Assembly (NCBI RefSeq): GCF_009664085.1
Contig: NZ_CP039268.1
Coordinates: 1,101,501-1,165,500, forward strand
Source of the DNA: Thermochromatium tepidum ATCC 43061
GTDB taxonomy: Bacteria > Pseudomonadota > Gammaproteobacteria > Chromatiales > Chromatiaceae
Reading direction: 5' to 3'
Length of the DNA stretch: 64,000 bases
A program made the translations under genes and the position numbers. A model generated the notes under the pieces. It saw nothing but the letters and a program-made list of their open reading frames with translations, was not told the DNA's origin and searched no databases. Below are positions 32,781 to 42,411 of this stretch, piece by piece. Each line of letters starts with the position of its first letter. The stretch's first letter is position 1.

Positions 32781-33927
32781 TCTGGATGCACCGTTCGCGC
32801 CGGACTGGGTTTCCCCACCCGGCGACACCATCGCCGATGTGCTGGAGGAGCGCGGCTGGACGCAAGCCGAGCTTGCGCGGCGGCTGGGGTACACCGAAAA
32901 GCATGTGAGCCAGCTCATCAACGGCAAGGCCGCCATCACCGAAGACACGGCCTCGAGGCTGGAGCGTGTCCTCGGCAGCACGGCGGGCTTTTGGTTGCGC
33001 AAGGAAGCGACGTATCGCGAGCGGCTGGAACGCCAGCAGTTCGCCCAGCGCTGCGCGGGGTGGGCGGACTGGCTGGATCGGCTGCCCATCAAGGAGCTGA
33101 TGGCGCAAGGCGCCGTCCCCAAAGTGCGTTTGGTGGAGAAGAACAAGCCGGCGCTGGTCGAGGCCTGTTTGCGCTTTTTCGGTGTGGCTTCTCCTGACGA
33201 GTGGGAAAGCGTTTACGTCAGCGACTTGAAGGCGCAGTACCGCCGCAGCCGTGCCGAGCAAAGCGACCTGGCGGCCATTGCAACCTGGCTGCGCCTGGGT
33301 GAAAAGCGGGCCGAGGGCTGGGATGCCCCCAAGTTCGACCGCGCGCGTTTCGAAAAGGCCCTGGGGGAGATTCGCGTCCTGACAACGCAGCCGCCAGAGG
33401 TGTTCGAACCGCAAATGAAGCGGCTGCTGCGGGATGCGGGGGTGACGCTGGCCTTGGTGCCGGCCATACCCCGGGCGCACGTCTCGGGGGTGGCCCGGTG
33501 GTTGTCGCCGTCGCGGCCGCTGATCCAGCTGTCCCTCTACGGCAAAACCAACGACCGCTTCTGGTTCACGTTTTTCCACGAGGCGGCGCACATCCTCTTG
33601 CATGGAACGTCGGCGCAAGACCGCAAAGTCGTGTTTCTTGACGATCCCGACGGCGGCGAGAGCGAAAACAGGCTTGAACACGAAGCCAATCGCTGGGCGG
33701 CGGATTTTTTGATCCCGCCAGAGCATGCAGGAGGGCTGCCGTTGCTTGAGACAAAAGCGTCGGTGCTCGCTTTCGCAAAGCGGCTCTCCATCCATCCAGG
33801 CATCGTCGTCGGTCGGTTGCAACACGATGGCTTGATCCAGCCCGCATGGATGAATGACTTGAAGGTCAGTTTCCGCTGGGCAGACCCACATCCGGATGCG
33901 AAGAGGACCACCCATGAGCGCGACTGA
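32773..33927 (+). CDS. higA: HigA-type antitoxin with ImmA/IrrE metallopeptidase domain
   Basis: The 384-residue protein joins a HigA/XRE DNA-binding domain (IADVLEERGWTQAELARRLG, then EKHVSQLINGKAAITEDTA) to a C-terminal ImmA/IrrE-type zinc peptidase domain with the HExxH-like FFHEAAHILLHG near residue 275 and HEANRWAADFLIP. The peptidase part may respond to stress and alter repression, as in other XRE-ImmA proteins (inference). The start overlaps higB and the end overlaps hsdR by 14 bp, so it is fully embedded in the hsd operon. Confidence 0.88.
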   Translation: MTDLDAPFAPDWVSPPGDTIADVLEERGWTQAELARRLGYTEKHVSQLINGKAAITEDTASRLERVLGSTAGFWLRKEATYRERLERQQFAQRCAGWADWLDRLPIKELMAQGAVPKVRLVEKNKPALVEACLRFFGVASPDEWESVYVSDLKAQYRRSRAEQSDLAAIATWLRLGEKRAEGWDAPKFDRARFEKALGEIRVLTTQPPEVFEPQMKRLLRDAGVTLALVPAIPRAHVSGVARWLSPSRPLIQLSLYGKTNDRFWFTFFHEAAHILLHGTSAQDRKVVFLDDPDGGESENRLEHEANRWAADFLIPPEHAGGLPLLETKASVLAFAKRLSIHPGIVVGRLQHDGLIQPAWMNDLKVSFRWADPHPDAKRTTHERD

Positions 33928-36919
33928 CACCAGCGAAAAAGGCCTCGAAGCGCTGATCGTGCGCGACCTGGTCGCCAGCGGCTACGTGCAAGGCTATGCC
34001 ACGGACTACCACCGCGACGTGGCGCTGGACGTGACGCAGTTGCTCGCCTTCCTCCGGGCAACGCAGCCGAAGGTTGTCGAGACGCTGAACCTGGACGCCG
34101 ACGGCATCCCGCGCACCCAGTTTCTACACAGGCTGCAAGGTGAAATCACCAAGCGCGGCGTGGTGGACTGTTTGCGCCGTGGCGTGAGCCACGGGCCGGT
34201 GCACGTGGACCTCTACAAGCTACTGCCCACGCCGGGCAATGCCGCCGCAGCGGAGGTCTTCGGCAAGAACATCTTCAGCGTCACCCGGCAGGTTCGCTAC
34301 AGCAACGACGAGTCGCAGCGCGCGCTGGACATGGTGATCTTCATCAACGGCCTGCCGGTGCTCACCTTCGAGCTGAAGAACTCGCTGACCAAGCAGACCG
34401 TGGCGGACGCCGTGGTGCAATACCAGACCGACCGCAACCCGGGCGAGCTGCTGTTCCAGCTTGGCCGCTGCATCGCCCACATGGCGGCGGACGACGCCGA
34501 GGTGCGCTTTTGCACCCACCTGACCGGCAAGACCTCCTGGTTCCTGCCGTTCAACCAGGGCTGGAACAGCGGGGCCGGCAATCCGCCGAATCCGCATGGC
34601 CTGAAGACCGACTACCTGTGGAAGCAGGTGCTGGTGAAGGAGTCGCTGGCCAACATCATCGAGAACTACGCACAGGTCGTCGAGGAGGAAGCGGAAGATG
34701 CCAACGGCCGCAGGCGCAAGACACGCAAGCAGATCTTCCCCCGCTACCACCAGCTTCGCACGGTGCGCGCCCTGCTGCGCCGCAGCCGCGCCGATGGCGT
34801 CGGCAAGCGCTACCTGATCCAGCATTCGGCCGGCAGCGGCAAGAGCAACACCATTGCCTGGCTGGCCCACCAGTTGGTGGAACTGAAGACGGAGGCGGGG
34901 CAGGCGCAGTTCGATTCGGTCATCGTCATCACCGACCGCCGCGCGCTGGACACGCAGATCGCCCGCACGATCAAGGCCTACGACCATGTGGCGTCGATCT
35001 ACGGTCATTCGGAGAGCGCCGAGGAGCTGCGCACCTTCCTGCGCCGGGGCAAGAAGATCATCGTCACGACGGTGCAGAAGTTCCCGTTCATCCTGGACGA
35101 GTTGGGCGACCTCGGCGACAAGAAGTTCGCCCTGCTGATCGACGAGGCGCACTCCAGCCAGGGCGGCAAGACGACCGCCAAGATGCATCTGGCGCTGTCC
35201 GGGCACGCTGCCGAAGGCGGCGAGGAGGAAGAGGAGGAGTCGGTCGAGGACAAGGTCAACGCCCTGATCGAGTCGCGCAAGATGCTGGCCAACGCCAGCT
35301 ACTACGCTTTCACGGCCACGCCCAAGACTCGGACGCTCGAGCTTTTCGGCGAGCGCCAGGTCGTTGGCGACACGGTTCAGTTCCGCTCGCCCGAGGAGCT
35401 GACCTACACGACCAAGCAAGCGATCCAGGAGGGCTTCATTCTTGACGTGATTGCCAACTACACGCCGGTGTCGAGGTTTTATCACGTCGCCAAGACGGTC
35501 GAGCACGACCCGGAGGTGGACAAGGCCAAGGCGCTGAAGAAGATCCGGCGCTATGTGGAGTCCCACGACAAGGCGATCCGCCGCAAGGCCGAGATCATGG
35601 TCGATCACTTTGTCGAGCAGGTGATCGACGCCAAGAAGATCGGCGGCCAAGCGCGCGCGATGATCGTCTGCAACGGCATCGCACGGGCCATCGACTACTT
35701 CCGCGAGGTGTCGGACTACCTCGCGGAGATCAAAAGCCCGTATAAGGCCATCGTGGCGTACTCCGGCGACTTCGAGATCGGCGGATCGAAGAAGACCGAG
35801 GCCGATCTCAACGGATTCCCGAGCAAGGACATCCCAGCCAAGCTCAAGCAGGAGCCGTATCGCTTCCTGATCGTTGCCAACAAGTTCGTCACGGGCTTCG
35901 ACGAGCCGCTGCTACACACGATGTACGTGGACAAGCCGCTGGCGGGCGTGCTGGCGGTGCAGACGCTCTCACGGCTGAACCGGGCGCACCCGAAGAAGGC
36001 CGACACGTTCGTGCTCGACTTCGCCGACAACGCGCAGGCCGTGAAGGCGGCGTTCCAGGAGTACTACCGCGCCACCATCCAGGAGGGGGAGACTGACCCT
36101 AACAAGCTCCACGACCTGAAGAGCGATCTGGACGCACAGCAGGTCTACAGCTGGCAGCAGGTGGAAGACCTCGTCGCGCAGTACCTTGGCGGCGCTGAGC
36201 GTGACCAGCTCGACCCGATCCTCGACGCATGCGTCGCCGAGTACGTCGAGAAGCTCTCTGAGGATGACCAAGTGAAGTTCAAGGGCAAGGCCAAGGCCTT
36301 CGTCCGCAGCTACGGCTTCCTTGCAGCCATCCTCCCCTACGGTCACCCGGCATGGGAGAAGCTGTCGATCTTCCTGAACTTCCTGATTCCGAAGCTGCCC
36401 GCCCCCAAGGAAGAGGATCTGTCCAAAGGCGTGCTGGAGGCCATCGACATGGACAGCTACCGGGCGCAGGCCCAGGCCTCCATGCGGATGGCGATGGACG
36501 ACGCCGATGCGTTCGTCGAGCCGCCGCCTCCCGGAGGGGGTGGCGGCGCTGGCGAGCCGGAGCTGGACAGGCTGTCGAACATCATCAAGCAGTTCAACGA
36601 CCTGTTCGGCAACATCAAGTGGCATGACGCCGACAAGATTCGCAAGGTCGTCACCGAAGAGATTCCGGCGCGCGTCGCACAGGACAAGGCCTACCAGAAC
36701 GCGCAGGCCAACTCGGGCAAGCAGAACGCGAGGCTGGAGCACGACAAGGCGCTCAACCGCGTGGTGCTCGAGCTGTTGGACGATCACACGGAGCTGTTCA
36801 AGCAGTTTTCCGACAACCCGAGCTTCCGGCGCTGGCTTACGGATACGGTATTCGAAGTGACCTACCGTCCGGGCGCGATGCCGCCGAAGGCGCAACCGCA
36901 GCTTGGCGCTCGTGTTTGA
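33914..36919 (+). CDS. hsdR: Type I restriction endonuclease subunit HsdR
   Basis: HsdR gives the DNA-translocating, cleaving subunit. The 1001-residue protein has the N-terminal nuclease motif (LDMVIFINGLPVLTFELKNS, with D and ExK), Walker A HSAGSGKSNTIAWLAHQL near residue 305, DEAH-type LIDEAHSSQGG, and TATPKT. A C-terminal helical domain interrupted by a proline/glycine linker (EPPPPGGGGGAGEP) follows. The start at 33914 lies inside the end of higA. It appears complete and, with hsdM and hsdS, makes a plausible active type I system. Confidence 0.95.
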   Translation: MSATDTSEKGLEALIVRDLVASGYVQGYATDYHRDVALDVTQLLAFLRATQPKVVETLNLDADGIPRTQFLHRLQGEITKRGVVDCLRRGVSHGPVHVDLYKLLPTPGNAAAAEVFGKNIFSVTRQVRYSNDESQRALDMVIFINGLPVLTFELKNSLTKQTVADAVVQYQTDRNPGELLFQLGRCIAHMAADDAEVRFCTHLTGKTSWFLPFNQGWNSGAGNPPNPHGLKTDYLWKQVLVKESLANIIENYAQVVEEEAEDANGRRRKTRKQIFPRYHQLRTVRALLRRSRADGVGKRYLIQHSAGSGKSNTIAWLAHQLVELKTEAGQAQFDSVIVITDRRALDTQIARTIKAYDHVASIYGHSESAEELRTFLRRGKKIIVTTVQKFPFILDELGDLGDKKFALLIDEAHSSQGGKTTAKMHLALSGHAAEGGEEEEEESVEDKVNALIESRKMLANASYYAFTATPKTRTLELFGERQVVGDTVQFRSPEELTYTTKQAIQEGFILDVIANYTPVSRFYHVAKTVEHDPEVDKAKALKKIRRYVESHDKAIRRKAEIMVDHFVEQVIDAKKIGGQARAMIVCNGIARAIDYFREVSDYLAEIKSPYKAIVAYSGDFEIGGSKKTEADLNGFPSKDIPAKLKQEPYRFLIVANKFVTGFDEPLLHTMYVDKPLAGVLAVQTLSRLNRAHPKKADTFVLDFADNAQAVKAAFQEYYRATIQEGETDPNKLHDLKSDLDAQQVYSWQQVEDLVAQYLGGAERDQLDPILDACVAEYVEKLSEDDQVKFKGKAKAFVRSYGFLAAILPYGHPAWEKLSIFLNFLIPKLPAPKEEDLSKGVLEAIDMDSYRAQAQASMRMAMDDADAFVEPPPPGGGGGAGEPELDRLSNIIKQFNDLFGNIKWHDADKIRKVVTEEIPARVAQDKAYQNAQANSGKQNARLEHDKALNRVVLELLDDHTELFKQFSDNPSFRRWLTDTVFEVTYRPGAMPPKAQPQLGARV

Positions 36920-37040
36920 GTCAGTAGCGCCCATAGTGCGCTGACGGTATTCCCGGATGACACCTTCCGCTTTCTCAGCTGCACGGCAAACACAGTCGGT
37001 ACGCTGGAAGGACACAGCCTGTCGGACTGCGTCCTTTCCG
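36920..37040. other. Short intergenic stretch after hsdR
   Basis: No gene or clear terminator was recognised between the hsdR stop and the 3' end of the minus-strand pseudogene. Confidence 0.4.
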
Positions 37041-37415
37041 TCAAGATCCGGCGCAGCCGCGGTCTGGATTTGCACCCGATGCGCGCGTTTTCGTCCTCGC
37101 CAGCTTCGCCGGCCGCCCGCCCTTGCCCTGACGCTGCCAAGGGCCGCGAAGATGCGGCTCCCAGTCCGGCCAGCGGCCCAGCGCGGAAGCGAGGGCGCGC
37201 GCCGTGCGCCAGTAGTCATAGCGGCTGCTCGGCGAAAGATTACTCGCCCAACGTTCCAGCGCTTAGCGCAAATGCTTGACTCGCCATTGGGGAGGCTCCC
37301 GGATGCCGAAGCGCGCCTCGATCGCCCGGGCAATGCGCCCGGCGCGCTCGATGTGACCGCGCAGCGAGGCCTTCGCGCCGGGCAGGGCGCGCTCGAGAAG
37401 AATCGCAACGCCCAT
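37041..37415 (-). pseudogene. Island-associated conserved protein with in-frame stop
   Basis: From an ATG at 37415 the frame reads MGVAILLERALPGAKASLRG, continues to RVKHLR, meets TAA at 37264-37266, and resumes in the same frame with ALERWASNLSPSSRYDYWRT and GRWPDWEPHLRGPWQRQG to a TGA at 37041. The strength of the sequence on both sides marks a single nonsense change in a once-complete gene of 124 residues. Such proteins are found next to Integrase_1-type recombinases on genomic islands (recall). Function is unknown. Confidence 0.6.
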
Positions 37416-37422
37416 GCCCGCC

Positions 37423-38032
37423 TCAGCCGCGATAGTGACTGCCGATATAGGCCGCCAGCACGTCGAGCCGGTTGTGGCCCAGCTCCTGGGCAAGCTCCAG
37501 CCCCAGCTCCTTACTCAGGGTCTCGACGGCCTCGGCCTCCTCCTCGGTGAGATCGTCGGACGGCAGACACTGCGCGACCACGGGCGCGGGGCGGTCGGCG
37601 AGCTCCTGGTAGCGGTCGCACGCCCATGCGGCACGCAGGTCGTGGTAGCCCTCGATGCCATGGCGGTGCAGGATGGCGCGTGCCTTGTGGATCTCCCCGT
37701 CATTGACGAAATCGTCGTAGGTTTCACTCGGCTTGAGCAGGTTGTTCCCGCAGCCCAGCTCGCGGCGGATGGTATCGGCATTTTCGAGCGCGCAGTCGGC
37801 CGCGCCATCGACCGGCACCCAGCGGGCCACCTCCTTGCCGCGTCCGCCCTTCGTGCCTTCGCGTACGTCGATGGCGCCTCTTTCGTCCCGTTCGCGCAGC
37901 CAGCGCGGGATGTCGCCAAGCACGGCCTCGCGCAGGCGCAGACCCAGACTGCGCGCGAGCTGCGCGACGGCAGACGCGCGCAACAGGCCGGCGTCTTCGA
38001 GCGCCTGGATCGCTGACTGGAAGTGATCCCAG
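37423..38032 (-). pseudogene. Integrase_1-type recombinase, C-terminal domain (5' end removed by IS66)
   Basis: The frame enters from the IS66 boundary (DHFQSAIQALEDAGLLRASA) and continues with VAQLARSLGLRLREAVLGDI, TKGGRGKEVARWVPV, GYHDLRAAWACDRYQEL and ELGHNRLDVLAAYIGSH. These are the R, HxxR, GH and Y positions of an Integrase_1 (PF12835-type) tyrosine recombinase. The N-terminal SAM-like domain is missing. Like the P4-type integrase at the other end of the unit, it was broken by an IS66 copy, so neither end-recombinase is whole. Confidence 0.8.
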
Positions 38033-39581
38033 GTAACTGTTCAGGTTCCCCATAAAAGAGTCTCTGATCCGGGTTTAAGAACGGGAAGGACAGCTGACAA
38101 TAGGCGGCATGGAAAGACTGCCCGATCTTGCTGACCTGACGCACGCGGAGAAAGACGCACTCATTCATCTGCTGTGGGATTGGGTCACCGCGTTGCGCCA
38201 GGAAGTCGTCCGGCTGACAGCGGAAGTGACCCGGCTGCAGGGGGAAGTCGCCCATCTGCGCGGGCAGATGGCGAAGAACAGCCGCAACTCGAGCATTCCA
38301 TCCTCGGCCGAAGGCTTGAAGAAGACGAAGTCGATGCGCAAGCAGGGAAGCCGACCGCCTGGCGGTCAGCCGGGTCATTCCGGTTCGACGCTCAAGCAAG
38401 TGGCGCAGCCCGATCACGTGGTGGATCATCCACTGCCCGAGGTATGCGACGTCTGCGGCGAATCGCTCACGGGGCAGGCCACGACCGAAATCCGCCAGGT
38501 CTTCGATCTGCCGCCGGTGACAATGGAAGTGACCGAGCACCGGATTCACGCGCTGCGCTGCACCTGCGGCAAACTGCACCGCAGCGAATTCCCGCCCGAG
38601 GTCACGGCCCCGGTTCAATATGGCCCCGGCGTCAAGGCGCAGGCGGTCTATCTGACGCAGCACCACATGCTGCCCGTGGCGCGCACCGCCAACGTCCTTG
38701 CAGACCTGTATGGTGTGCCGATCTCGACCGGCACGGTTCAGGCCATGATCGGGGAGGCGAGTGAGCGGTTGGCTCCGACGGTCGCGCGGATCGCGGATGC
38801 GGTCGCTCAGGCGGATGTCGCGGGCGCCGACGAGTCTGGCTTTCGCGTGGCAGGCAAGCTCAACTGGCTGCACACCGCGGTGACCGACACCCTGACCTGG
38901 CTGGGTCTGCATGCCAAGCGCGGCAAGGCGGCGTTTGAGGACTTCGGTCTGCTGTATCGGCTCAAGGGAACGCTGGTTCATGACGGCTGGGCCTCGTATC
39001 GGGAACTGACCTGCACCCATGCGCTGTGCAACGCCCATCATCTGCGTGAATTGACCTTCGTCCATGAGGAATGCGGACAAGCGTGGGCCAAGCGCATGAT
39101 CGATTTGTTGGTCTCTGCCCACCATGAAACGGTGGCCGCCCATGGCCAGCCGCTGACGGCTCTGCGCATCCAGGCGATCCGCACTCACTACGAGGCGATC
39201 CTTGCTGAAGCGGCCGCCGCCAATCCAGAGAAACCCGCCAGCGGCAGACGCGGGCGCACGGCGCAAAGCGTGCCGTTCAATCTCTACCGACGATTGCGTG
39301 ATCATGCCGACGATGTCCTGCGCTTCACGACCGATCCACGCGTTCCGTTCAGTAACAACCTTGCCGAACAAGCGATCCGCATGCCCAAGGTCAAGCACAA
39401 GATCGCCGGTTGCTTCCGCACCACCGAAGGCGCACAGGCCTTCTGCATCATCCGCTCCTACCTCGCCACCCTGCAGAAGCAGCACTTCGACCTCTTCCAA
39501 TCCCTCATCCAAGTGTTCAAGGGCAACACCCCTCAGCCGAATTTCTCGGGGTAGCTTCCCCGGGGGCGCCTGAACAGTTAC
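38033..39581 (+). mobile_element. IS66-family insertion sequence, copy 2 (right end of the composite unit)
   Basis: This is the same element as at 21115-22662, same orientation, about 99% identical, with ends GTAACTGTTCAGG and CCTGAACAGTTAC. Its left flank (GATCCCAG) and right flank (GTCGGTGG) differ, but the right flank equals the 8 bp outside the left end of copy 1. The span 21115-39581 therefore behaves as one 18,467-bp inserted unit with its own 8-bp target duplication. Confidence 0.92.
38109..39554 (+). CDS. IS66-family transposase (TnpC-like), copy 2
   Basis: This 481-residue protein matches copy 1 except for a handful of C-terminal changes (LLVSAHHE for LLVCAHHE, TALRIQ for TAQRIQ, NPEKPAS for NPAKPAS, and GAQAFCIIRS for GALAFCTIRS). 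Coiled coil, zinc-finger cysteines and the DDE segments are all present. Both copies could supply transposase in trans for the whole unit. Confidence 0.95.
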   Translation: MERLPDLADLTHAEKDALIHLLWDWVTALRQEVVRLTAEVTRLQGEVAHLRGQMAKNSRNSSIPSSAEGLKKTKSMRKQGSRPPGGQPGHSGSTLKQVAQPDHVVDHPLPEVCDVCGESLTGQATTEIRQVFDLPPVTMEVTEHRIHALRCTCGKLHRSEFPPEVTAPVQYGPGVKAQAVYLTQHHMLPVARTANVLADLYGVPISTGTVQAMIGEASERLAPTVARIADAVAQADVAGADESGFRVAGKLNWLHTAVTDTLTWLGLHAKRGKAAFEDFGLLYRLKGTLVHDGWASYRELTCTHALCNAHHLRELTFVHEECGQAWAKRMIDLLVSAHHETVAAHGQPLTALRIQAIRTHYEAILAEAAAANPEKPASGRRGRTAQSVPFNLYRRLRDHADDVLRFTTDPRVPFSNNLAEQAIRMPKVKHKIAGCFRTTEGAQAFCIIRSYLATLQKQHFDLFQSLIQVFKGNTPQPNFSG

Positions 39582-39604
39582 GTCGGTGGACAAATCACGG
39601 TTGA
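39582..39604 (+). other. Right target duplication and last codons of the DUF499 gene
   Basis: GTCGGTGG at 39582-39589 repeats the 8 bp before copy 1 (21107-21114). Reading on from there in the DUF499 frame gives TNHG and a TGA, a plausible original C-terminus. This supports insertion of the entire 18.5-kb unit into that gene. Confidence 0.8.
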
Positions 39605-40141
39605 CGCGGATCGGCACAACTTCGGGGGCGTATGGACTTTGAGCCTCCCCCAAAACTTCGTCGCCCTGGCCCTATCAAGGTAGATCTCGGAGGAGCGGGT
39701 CGGTGGGTTTGTTAGGGGCGCCGTGAGGCGCGATCGCGGCGCCCATCCCCGCATCAACTGCCAAGATCGCGGCTAAAGCCGCTCCTACCGCCGCTCTACG
39801 GCACGCGCCATAGTGGCAAGAGTGCCGTAAGGCGCGATCCACATCTTTTTTGAGGGCCGGGTTGATAACAAAACACCTTTCTTACCAAGGTAGTGTGTTC
39901 GGGCTATTTCTTCGCGCTCACCGGGCTGGAATCGCTTGGCTTCGCTGGAGGACAACGCGCTTTGCGCAGTTGGCAAAATTCACACCACCCGCGAAACCCC
40001 GCCATGTCCGGCCCCTCGCGGGGAAACCCAAGGTTTGGAAGCGGCTCAACTGGATGAGGCCGGGTGCAAATCTATACGGCAGAGCGGAGGCGTCGCGATG
40101 CCGGCTGATGCCAGGATCGCGCGCAGATTCGAGAGGCGGTC
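39605..40141. other. Intergenic stretch with a REP element between the island and argF
   Basis: A REP palindrome lies at 39763-39789 (GGCTAAAGCC core with GCTCCTACC), with a related half at about 39718-39740. A short frame from ATG 39631 (MDFEPPPKLRRPGPIKVDLG) could be the start of a lost island gene. Nothing else was recognised; this stretch probably marks the island's right boundary. Confidence 0.5.
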
Positions 40142-41062
40142 TCAGTGCGGAATCAGGAACTCAAGCAGCGCCTTCTGGATGTGGAGCCGGTTCTCGGCCT
40201 CGTCCCAGACTACGGAGCGCGGGCCATCGATGACCGAGGCGGCGACCTCTTCGCCGCGATGGGCAGGCAGACAGTGCATGAAGAGGGCGTCTGGGCTGGC
40301 CTGATCCATGATGGCGTCTGTGACCTGATAGGCCGCGAACGCGGTCCGGCGCCGTTCTAGCTCTTCCTCCTGGCCCATGCTGGCCCAGACATCGGTGGCG
40401 ATCAGGTGCGCGCCCGCGGCGGCCTCGCGCGGGTCGCGCAGGATGGTGCAGCGACCGCCGCAGGCGGCCAGGAGATCGGCGTCTGGCTCGAAGCCCTCGG
40501 GACAGGCCACGCGCAGCTCGAAGTCGAACAACTGCGCCGCTTCCAGGAAAGAGTTGCACATGTTGTTGCCGTCGCCGATCCAGGCCACGCGCTTGCCCTG
40601 GATGTCACCACGATGCTCATGGAAGGTCTGGAGATCGGCGAGGATCTGGCAGGGGTGACAGCGATCGGTCAGGCCATTGATGACCGGGACGCGCGAATGG
40701 GCGGCGAACACCTCGACCGTCTCCTGCTTGAAGGTGCGGATCATCACGGCATCGACCATGCGCGAGATAACCCGCGCACTGTCTGCGATCGGCTCGCCAC
40801 GCCCGAGTTGGGTGTCGCGCGGCGAGAGGAAGAGCGCATGCCCACCGAGCTGCACCATACCGGCCTCGAAAGAGACGCGGGTGCGGGTCGAGGCCTTCTC
40901 GAAGATCATGGCCAGCGTGCGACCGACGAACGGTCTGAATACCTGACCGGCGGCCTGCATCCGCTTGAGTTCGGTGGCGCGCGCAATCAGTGCTCGGGCC
41001 TCGTCGCGGCTCAGATCGAGCAATGAGAGATAGTGCCGGCAGTCTGTGTGTTGATTGGCCAT
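40142..41062 (-). CDS. argF: Ornithine carbamoyltransferase ArgF
   Basis: ArgF makes citrulline from ornithine and carbamoyl phosphate in arginine synthesis. The 306-residue enzyme has the carbamoyl-phosphate loop [10 protein letters not shown] near residue 56, [11 protein letters not shown] near residue 135, and the ornithine-site [12 protein letters not shown] near the C-terminus. It follows argD by 26 bp on the same strand, an arginine operon. No sign of damage. Confidence 0.97.
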   Translation of the reverse strand: MANQHTDCRHYLSLLDLSRDEARALIARATELKRMQAAGQVFRPFVGRTLAMIFEKASTRTRVSFEAGMVQLGGHALFLSPRDTQLGRGEPIADSARVISRMVDAVMIRTFKQETVEVFAAHSRVPVINGLTDRCHPCQILADLQTFHEHRGDIQGKRVAWIGDGNNMCNSFLEAAQLFDFELRVACPEGFEPDADLLAACGGRCTILRDPREAAAGAHLIATDVWASMGQEEELERRRTAFAAYQVTDAIMDQASPDALFMHCLPAHRGEEVAASVIDGPRSVVWDEAENRLHIQKALLEFLIPH

Positions 41063-41088
41063 CGGAGGCTGTCTCTCGCGGGTCGTCT

Positions 41089-42267
41089 TCAGGCGTCGCC
41101 CAAAAAGCCATGGATGAGGCCGGTCAGTGTGGCGACCAGTTCCTCGACCTGGGCGCGGTCGATGATCAGTGGCGGCAGCAGCCGGATCACGCGCTCGGCG
41201 GTGACGTTGATCAGGAGTCCGGCGTCGAGCGCCCGACCCACGAGCGCTCCACAGGGTCGGTCGAGTTCGATCCCAACCATGAGACCACGCCCCCGGATCT
41301 CGACCACGCCCCGAGTCTTGGCCAGCGCCGCGCGCAATGAATCGAGCAGATAGGCGCCCTGGACCTCGGCGTTTGCGATCAGATTCCCCTCGATCAGGGT
41401 CTCGAGCACCGCGCGCCCGACACGACAGACGAGCGGATTGCCGCCAAAGGTCGAGCCGTGCGAACCAGGCGTGAAGACCTCGGCCGCCGCGCCGCGTGCC
41501 AGACAGGCCCCGATTGGCACGCCATTCCCCAGGCCCTTGGCGAGCGTCATCACATCGGGCTGGATGCCCGCGTGCTGGAAGGCAAACAAGCGTCCGGTGC
41601 GCCCGATGCCGGTCTGGACCTCGTCGAGCATGAGCAGCCAGCCCGAACGGTCGCAGAGTTCGCGTAATCGGATGAGGTAATCGTCGGATGGGACACGGAT
41701 GCCGCCCTCGCCCTGGATTGGCTCGATCAGGATGGCAACGATGTTGGGTCGATTGGCCGCTGCCGTCTCGATCGCGTCCAGATCGTCATAGGGCACGCGC
41801 ACGAAGCCCTGCACCAGCGGCTCGAACCCGGCCTGGACCTTGCGGTTGCCGGTGGCCGAGAGCGTGGCCAGGGTGCGTCCGTGGAAGCTGTGCTCGGCGA
41901 CCAGGATCGCCGGGGCCTCGATGCCACGCCGATGGGCGTGGAGTCGGGCCAGCTTGATCGCCGCCTCGTTGGCCTCCGCGCCCGAGTTGGCGAAGAAGAC
42001 GCGATCCATCCCGGCCTGGGCGGTCAGGAGCGCGCCAAAACGCTCTTGCTCGGCGACACCATAGAGGTTGGAGGTATGGATCAGGCGTGCGGCCTGTTCA
42101 CAGAGTGCCTCGCGCACGGCCGGATGGGCATGGCCGAGTCCGCAGACGGCGATCCCGGACAGGGCATCCAGATAACGCCGGCCATTCGTGTCCCAGAGCC
42201 AGACGCCCTCACCTCGGTCGAAGGTGACAGGCAGGCGATTGTAGGTGGCCATCAAGGGTTCGCTCAT
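41089..42267 (-). CDS. argD: Acetylornithine aminotransferase ArgD
   Basis: This PLP enzyme converts N-acetylglutamate semialdehyde to acetylornithine, and probably also acts as succinyldiaminopimelate aminotransferase. The 392-residue protein has the phosphate-binding [16 protein letters not shown] near residue 95, the [11 protein letters not shown] loop with the PLP aspartate, and the Schiff-base lysine in [15 protein letters not shown]. The ATG at 42267 gives [20 protein letters not shown], the standard start. It probably leads an argD-argF operon. Confidence 0.96.
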   Translation of the reverse strand: MSEPLMATYNRLPVTFDRGEGVWLWDTNGRRYLDALSGIAVCGLGHAHPAVREALCEQAARLIHTSNLYGVAEQERFGALLTAQAGMDRVFFANSGAEANEAAIKLARLHAHRRGIEAPAILVAEHSFHGRTLATLSATGNRKVQAGFEPLVQGFVRVPYDDLDAIETAAANRPNIVAILIEPIQGEGGIRVPSDDYLIRLRELCDRSGWLLMLDEVQTGIGRTGRLFAFQHAGIQPDVMTLAKGLGNGVPIGACLARGAAAEVFTPGSHGSTFGGNPLVCRVGRAVLETLIEGNLIANAEVQGAYLLDSLRAALAKTRGVVEIRGRGLMVGIELDRPCGALVGRALDAGLLINVTAERVIRLLPPLIIDRAQVEELVATLTGLIHGFLGDA

Positions 42268-42295
42268 GGCGCACAGACCCCGATCGAGCTTGAAT

Positions 42296-42334
42296 GAAAA
42301 TAAAAAAGGCGGTCGCCCCGCCTGGGAAACCGCC
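42296..42334 (-). terminator. Rho-independent terminator of sodB
   Basis: On the minus strand GGCGGT and ACCGCC (42308-42313 and 42329-42334) pair around a 15-base loop that contains further C/G pairing, followed by six T's and more A/T (42296-42307). It lies 78 bp after the sodB stop and just before argD. Confidence 0.8.
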
Positions 42335-42411
42335 TCTGTATAAGGCGAAGTTAGGAAATATAACGCGGTATTTAGAGGCTTGACAAGGATCTCCGCCTCG
42401 ATTCGCCTGGA

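Noticed and set aside
34220-35650. A 476-codon frame antisense to hsdR
   Set aside because: It is a shadow of the GC-rich hsdR reading frame, without motifs or a ribosome binding site.
39785-39976. A 63-codon frame upstream of argF
   Set aside because: It lies over REP-type repeats, with no family, no clear start signal and low coding character.
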